Shown here in pieces: positions 51,101-58,800 of a stretch of DNA of 64,000 nt (positions are counted from its first letter, which is position 1; each line of letters starts with the position of its first letter). The stretch covers positions 352,501 to 416,500 of the forward strand of contig JAODUO010000187.1 in NCBI GenBank assembly GCA_025642075.2. The letters are read 5' to 3'. Both the position numbers and the translations under genes were made by a program. The stretch is from Ridgeia piscesae (lineage: Eukaryota; Annelida; Polychaeta; Sabellida; Siboglinidae). A model generated the notes under the pieces. It was not told the DNA's origin, ran no database searches, and saw nothing but the letters and a program-made list of their open reading frames with translations.

Positions 51101-54100
51101 GGGTATTTTATTAATATGCACTATGGTCACATTGCTTCTGATAAGGGAGCATGTATTTGTGAAAGGAGTCTGCTATCCTTCGTTATTCGAGTGTTGATTT
51201 TACATACGAAAACAACATTCCATTCGGCAAAATGATCGGTAATCGAGTCATTTTGTAAATTATGGCATGATTGTTTTCTTCCGTCTCATTGGGGTTGTTT
51301 ACAAAAGAAATTATAATTTGAAACTAACCGTCAAAATTTGATAAATGTTTTACTAGGATAAATCTAACATACATGGCTAAATTAGTTTCACAGGATCGCT
51401 GTTGTGTGTTCTAAAAAAGTAATATGTAGCATGATGAAGTTGCTTATTTATTTTGTCATCATAATTGTTAAAGTTTGCTTCAAGATCTGAAATGTAATCA
51501 ATTGCAACACATTAATTGTAATAACACATTTTATTCACACAATCATTCCATGTACAGTGGAATTAATTTCATATATTTTCTTGCATCAGTTGTCGAGTTA
51601 TTAGAATTTTAATGCAAGCAACATGCAGCGTAATTCACAGATGGCTGCCATTGTATAATGGTCTGCCCACAGCAGGGTGTAAAATAAGAAGGCTGTCTAC
51701 CCAGTAAAGAGTTAAAATGTGTTCATCATTTGTATATGCTGTGATTGACGTAAATTGTGTACGAATGGCTTGGCTGTTGAAAATTGTGTCTACTAAAATA
51801 TCAGCGAGCAAAAATAAAATTATCTAATTATCTATGTATCTAAATGTGTACTTGTTTTAATTAAATGGATACAGCTGAATGGGGTGATATATTATTTGCG
51901 CGGTTGTTTTTTCCCAGTGTTTGCTGGTACAGAAAAATGCTTTGATTATGCTAGACTGACTTTAATTGCAAGGCAGCTGTATCACTAAAGTGGTCTTAAA
52001 ACAAAGTTTGCCTGTATATGTCTGTCATCTTGAAAAATGCTGATGTTACTTTAAAATATGTCTATTTTATGTTACCATTTTCATGTCAAAAACAATGTAC
52101 AGCTGTATTCTGTTGTGATTAAAACGTATTCACTGTATGTACACACTGAAAGTGTTATGACGGCATAACTATACAAAAGTTATGAATATTGTCAAAAGTT
52201 TGCAAAGGTAAATAACAGGATATTTTTAGCATTAGTTGATCCGTGCTGGTTTGTGGTGTGAAAATTATATTTGTTACAATCCAAAATTGCTATTACCTTC
52301 AATACAGACTGACTAGTTCAATGAGACCTCATAAGGTGATAACATTGTAACCACAATATGTACAGAACCTGCCATCTGCTGGAACCTACTAGAACTACAT
52401 GTTTCACTCGCCATGTGTATTGGTCATGCCACCACCGCCCTGAGGCACTTTGTCATCTCACATCACCTGTTTGGACGGTGTTTGCAGTGAGGTCTGGAGC
52501 TACCTGACTGGTCTCACTGCTGTACTGACCAGACTGTCTGTGTACACCACGGCCAACCCAGACACTGTGAACCAACTGCTGAAGAAGGCACCAGCCAAAG
52601 TGTCAGTCTCTTGTGTTCAGTTCCCACCGTGTCACAGAGTCCTTGCTTTTTCCTCTTTCTTTCTTCCTCTTCTCCTTCTCTCACTTTCTCCCTGTCTTTA
52701 TCTCGGCATCCCTCCCTCTTCCTCTCCCTCACTCTGCCTCTCTTCCTCTCTTCCCCTCTACCTCTCCGTGTCTTTCCAATTCTTTGTCTCTCCCCTGCTT
52801 TCCCACCCTCTGTCACCTCTCCCTCTCTTCCTCTCTCCCTCACTCCCACTCTCCCTCTATCCCTCACTCCCTCAGTCCCTCACTCCCTTTCTCCCCCTCT
52901 CCCTTTCTCCCTCACTCCCTCTCTCCCTCACTCCCTCTCTCCATCACTCCCTCTCTATCCTCACTCCCTCTCTCCATCACACCCTCACTCTCTCTCTACC
53001 TTACTCCCTCTCTCCTGCACTCCCTCTCTCTCTATCACTCCCTAACTCTCTCTCTCCCTTACACTCTCTCTATCCTCACTCCCTCTCTCCATCGTTTCCT
53101 CTCTCCCTCACTCCCTGTCTCCCTTACACCCTCTCTATCCTCACTCCCTCTCTCCTCCATCACACCTCTCACTCTCTCTCCCTTAGTCCCTCTCTCCTGC
53201 ACTCCGTCTCTCTATCACTCCTTCACTTTCTCTCTCCCTTACACCCTCTCTATCCTCACTCCCTCTCTCCATCACTCCCTCTCTATCCTCACTCCCTCTC
53301 TCCATCACTCCCTCACTCTCTCTCCCTTACTCCCTCTCTCCTGCACTCCCTCTCTGTATCACTCCCTCACTCTCTCTCTCTTCCTTACACCCTCTATCCT
53401 CACTCCCTCTCTCCCTCACTCCCTCTGTATCCTCACTCCCTCTCTCCATCACTCTCTCACTCTCTCCCTTACACCCTCTCTATCCTCACTCCCTCTCTCC
53501 CTCACTCCCTCTCTCCCTTACACCCTCTCTATCCTCACTCCCTCTCTCCCTCACTCCCTCTCTATCCTCACTCCCTCTCTCCCTCACTCTCTCTCTCCCT
53601 TACACCCTCTCTATCATCACCCCCTCTCTCCATCACTCTCTCCCTTACGCCCTCTCTATCCTCACTCCCTCTCTCCATCACTCCCTCAGTCCCTCACTCT
53701 CTCTCCCTCACTCCCTCACTCTCTCTCCCTTACACCCTGTCTATCCTCACTCCCTCTCTCCATCACTCCCTCTCCATCACTCCCTCTCTATCCTCACTCC
53801 CTCTCTATCCCCACTCCCTCTCTCCATCACTCCCTCACTCTCTCTCCCTTACACACTGTCTATCCTCACTCCCTCTCTATCCTCACTCCCTCTCTATCCT
53901 CACTCCCTCTCTATCATCACTCCCTCTCTCCCTCACTCCCTCTCTATCCTCACTCCCTCTCTCCCTCACTCCCTCACTCTCTCTCCCTCACTCCCTCACT
54001 CTCACTCTTACACCCTGTCTATCCTCACTCCCTCTCTCCATCACTCCCTCTATCCTCACTCCCTCTCTATCCTCATTCCCTCTCTATCCTCACTCCCTCT

Positions 54101-55805
54101 CTCTCCCTTACACCCTGTCTATCCTCAATCCCTCACTCTCTCTATACTCACTCCCTCTCTATCCTCACTCCCTCTCTATCCTCACTCCCTCTCTATCCTC
54201 ACTCCCTCTCTATCCTCACTCCCTCTCTATCCTCACTCCCTCTCTATCCTCACTCCCTCTCTATCCTCACTCCCTCTCTCCCTCACTCCCTCTCTATCCT
54301 CACTCCCTCTCTATCCTCACTCCCTCTCTATCCTCACTCCCTCTCTTCCTCACCCCCTCTCTCCCCCCTCCCTTTTTCCCCCTCACCCCCTCTCTATCCT
54401 CCTCCCTCTCTACCCTCCTCCCTCTCTCCCCCACCCCCTCTCTATCCCACTCCCTCTCTATCCTCACTCCCTCTATCCTCACTCCCTCTCTCCTCACTCC
54501 CTCTCTATCCTCAATCCCTCTCTATCATCACTCCCTCTCTATCCTCACTTCCTCTCTATCCTCACTCCCTCTCTATCCTCACTCCTCTCTATCCTCACTC
54601 CCTCTCTCCATCACTCCCTCTCTCTCCCTTACACCCTGTCTATCCTCAATCCCTCACTCTCTCTATACTCCCTCCCTCTCTATCCTCACTCCCTCACTCC
54701 CTCTCTATCCTCACTCCCTCTCTATCCTCACTCCCTCTATCCTCACTCCCTCTCTATCCTCACTCCCTCTCTATCCTCACTCCCTCTCTCCCTCACTCCC
54801 TCTCTATCCTCACTCCCTCTCTATCCTCACTCCCTCTCTATCCTCACTCCCTTTCTATCCTCACTCCCTCTCTATCCTCACTCCCTCTCTCCATCACTCT
54901 CTGGTGGATTTCACCAGTCAAATGTTGATTACATTTTAATCAGAAGCAGATTAACATCTCAGCATATTATGTTACAGTTTTGTTTGTACGTCTTTGGCAT
55001 AACATTTCTTCACTTGTAGTTGTTTTCTAATCATATGTGCAAAATATATTAATTTTCTGGTCAGTAGATTATACTCTTTGTTCACATTAATATTGTTGGT
55101 TGCATCTCAACAATTCTTGATTGTGAATCAGAAGCATGAGTTAAGTCTCTGTTAAGTAATTGTTAAGTGGTGTTTTGTTGCTGTTTCTGAAGGAACTGTG
55201 CGACCGATGAAAGAACCAGTGCTTGGAATGGACTACATTACATCCTCGAGTCAGTTATGCCATTTCTGCAGGTAGGTGGCGCCTGCTTCAGTTTGTATAT
55301 CCTACTCGGGACGTCACTGATGACATATATTGCACAAAAATTAAGCATTTAATTTTAGTCGATACAGGTATCTATAATCGTGCGACTTAATTTTTGTATT
55401 AATTTATGATTTTATTTATTTCATTGTAATACATGTGTTGTTTTATTTATTCGATATCACTTTTTAAACTCATTTTTTTAAGTAGAGTGGCATATGATTC
55501 TGAGCCATTAAATATTGTGTTTAATTAGTGTTGTTAATATTTTTGTTATAACTGATCCGTCAGAGGTTTTATGTGGAGGTAAACATTAAATATCCAGCCT
55601 GATGGTGTTGGTAAAGTGACAACACTACTTAGAACAGTTGTGTCCTCAATGCTTCAGTTTGTATATCCTATTCAGGACGTCACTGATGATATCTATTGCA
55701 AAAATTATGCATTTTATTTTATTGATACATGTAGCTAAAATAGTGCGACTTCACGGCTTCATTTGTTTAGGAACATGTTTATTTTATTGTAATACATGTG
55801 TGTGT

Positions 55806-55878
<73 letters not shown>

Positions 55879-58800
55879 TACCATCGTTGTAGCATGTATA
55901 GAATGGCGTATGAATACGGGGCTATATAAACATTGTATTTTATTGTTATTATTATTATTATAAGTCACCTGCCAGATATTTTGTGTGGAGACGAATATTA
56001 ATGTTTCAGCTTGATAGTGTTGGTTAAAGTGAGGCCATTACATAGATGGGATGTTGTAGGTGTTCTATAGCAAATGTTACCAGGCCAATCATGTGGAGTT
56101 CCCACAGGAAGCGGACTACACTGACGCCCTGGCCAACTCACTCATGGTGAGTGTTCATTGTCACAGACACATGCAAAAGAAAGTGTATGTCGAATATCAT
56201 TTAAATTTCCCATGTCTAGAAAAAGTCTAGGCATTTCAGGGCATTGTGTGAAAATGATAAACCGACTGATTTGAATCAGTTGCAAATGCGTTTTTTCTGT
56301 GAAATCTCATTGTGAATATCATGAATATTTGCTTAGTTTTCTTGCCCTGTCTACCGCTGGTAATTGCATTATATATATTTTAAACATATGTATGTTGTGA
56401 TGAGCAGTAATAACTACCACAAATTCACTCTTAGAAAATGTCTCTTCATTTGATTAGCTCAGGTAGGTACACATTTATAATGGTCATTTTTACCATCACC
56501 ATGACAACTGTTGCCATGTTACAGGAGTTCACACGCCAGGTCGGTCCAATGGTCAGTAACAAGACCCACATGAATACACTGGTCAGCTGTATGAATGTCA
56601 TCATGGCAGTGTCCACCCTCCCTATTGAGGTAGGCAGATCTCAAGACTAGACTCACATGTCACAAAACTATAGGCTCGCTAATCACAAGACTAAAGTCTC
56701 ATAGATAACAAGAGACTCACAAATCACAAGACTAAAGACTCATAGATCACAAGACTTGACTCACATATCACAAGACTATAGGCTCACTAATCACAAGACT
56801 AAAGACTCACTAATCACAAGACTAAATACTCATAGATCACAAGACTAGACTCACAAATCACAAGACTATAGGCTCACTAATCACAAGACTAAAGACTCAT
56901 AGATCACAAGACTAAAGACTCATAATCACAGGGCTAAAGATTTACAAATCACAAGACTAAAGACTCGTAGATCACAAGACTATAGGCTCATAAATCACAA
57001 GACTAAAGACTCTTAATTACAAGACTAAAGACTGACAAGTCACAAGACTAAAGACTCATAGATCACAAGACTAGACTCACATATCACAAGACTAAGGACT
57101 CACGAATCACAAGCCTAAAGCCTCAGAGATCATAAGACTTAGACTCGCATATGGCAATACTAATGACTCACATATCCCATGAATGCAGCATACTTTACAA
57201 TGTAAATATTTACATGTGTGATGTAAATATTTACATGAGTGATGTAAATATTTACATGAGTGATGTAAAGATTTACATGTGCGATGTAAACATTTACATG
57301 TGTACAATGTAAATGTTTTCATGTGCGATGTAAATGTTTACATGTGTGATGAAAATGTTTACATGTGTGATGTTCTTTCACAGGTGATGCAGGAGTTTGA
57401 ACAGAGATATGGAAGTGGCTGTAAAGTCCATGACATCCGCGGCGATGCAAGGAAGGTTTGTAACAGCTTTCTTTTTTAGCATTTCAGCCAAGAGTATAAC
57501 AGTCTGTTTTTATTCCAGGAATGTCAGTATTTTCCACCACTTGTATATAACATTTTATCTTCTTGTTACTGATGTTGACTGTTTAAACAAATTATATGGG
57601 TGAATTGATATTGTGTGTGTTTGTATCTTCAGAAGTTTGATGAGTTTTAAACTTTGTGTTTTTTGTATCCTCAGAGATATGATGATTATTAGAAACTTTG
57701 TATTTTTGTTTCTTCAGACGTATGATGAGCATTTTAAACTTTGTGTTTTTGTATCTTCAGAAATACAATGAGTATGAATTGTTTTGTGTCTTCAGACGTA
57801 TGATGAGCTTTTTAAACTTTGTGTTTTTTGTATCTTCAGAAATACAATGAGTATGAATTGTTTTGTGTCTTCAGAAGTATGATGAGCTTTTGAAACTTTG
57901 CTCTCTGTGTTTTTTGTATCTTCACAAATACGATGAGTATGACTTTTTTGTGTCTTCAGAAGTATGATGAGTATGACTTTTTTGTGTCTTCAGAAGTACG
58001 ATGAGTATGACTTTTTTGTCTTCAGAAGTATGATGAGCTTTTTAAACTTTGCTCTCTGTTTTTTGTATCTTCACAAATACGAGGTATGATGAATACTATG
58101 CTCAGGAACTAGAGACTTTATGTTTGTGTCTTCAGAGGTATGATGAATACTATGCTCAGGAACTAGAGACTTTATGTTTGTGTCTTCAGAGGTATGATGA
58201 ATACTATTCTCAGGAACAAGAGACTTGTGTTTGTGTCTTCAGAGGTATGATGAATACTATGCTCAGGAACTAGGGACTTTGTGTTTGTGTCTTCAGAGGT
58301 ATGATGAGTACTATGCTCAGGAACTAGAGACTTTATGTTTGTGTCTTCAGAGGTATGATGAATACTATGCTCAGGAACTAGAGACTTTGTGTTTGTGTCT
58401 TCAGAGGTATGATGAGTACTATGCTCAGGAACTAGAGACTTTATGTTTGTGTCTTCAGAGGTATGATGAATACTATGCTCAGGAACTAGAGACTTTATGT
58501 TTGTGTCTTCATAGGTATGATGAATACTATTCTCAGGAACAAGAGACTTGTGTTTGTGTCTTCAGAGGTATGATGAATACTATGCTCAGGAACTAGGGAC
58601 TTTGTGTTTGTGTCTTCAGAGGTATGATGAGTACTATGCTCAGGAACTAGAGACTTTATGTTTGTGTCTTCAGAGGTATGATGAATACTATGCTCAGGAA
58701 CTAGGGACTTTGTGTTTGTGTCTTCAGAGGTATGATGAGTACTATGCTCAGGAACTAGAGACTTTGTGTTTGTGTCTTTCAGGAGGTTTTTGGGTGAGTA

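Noticed and set aside
52450..54939. 829- and 771-codon Ser/Pro/Leu frames
   Set aside because: Pyrimidine tract; only 52488-52601 is real coding, as exon 39.
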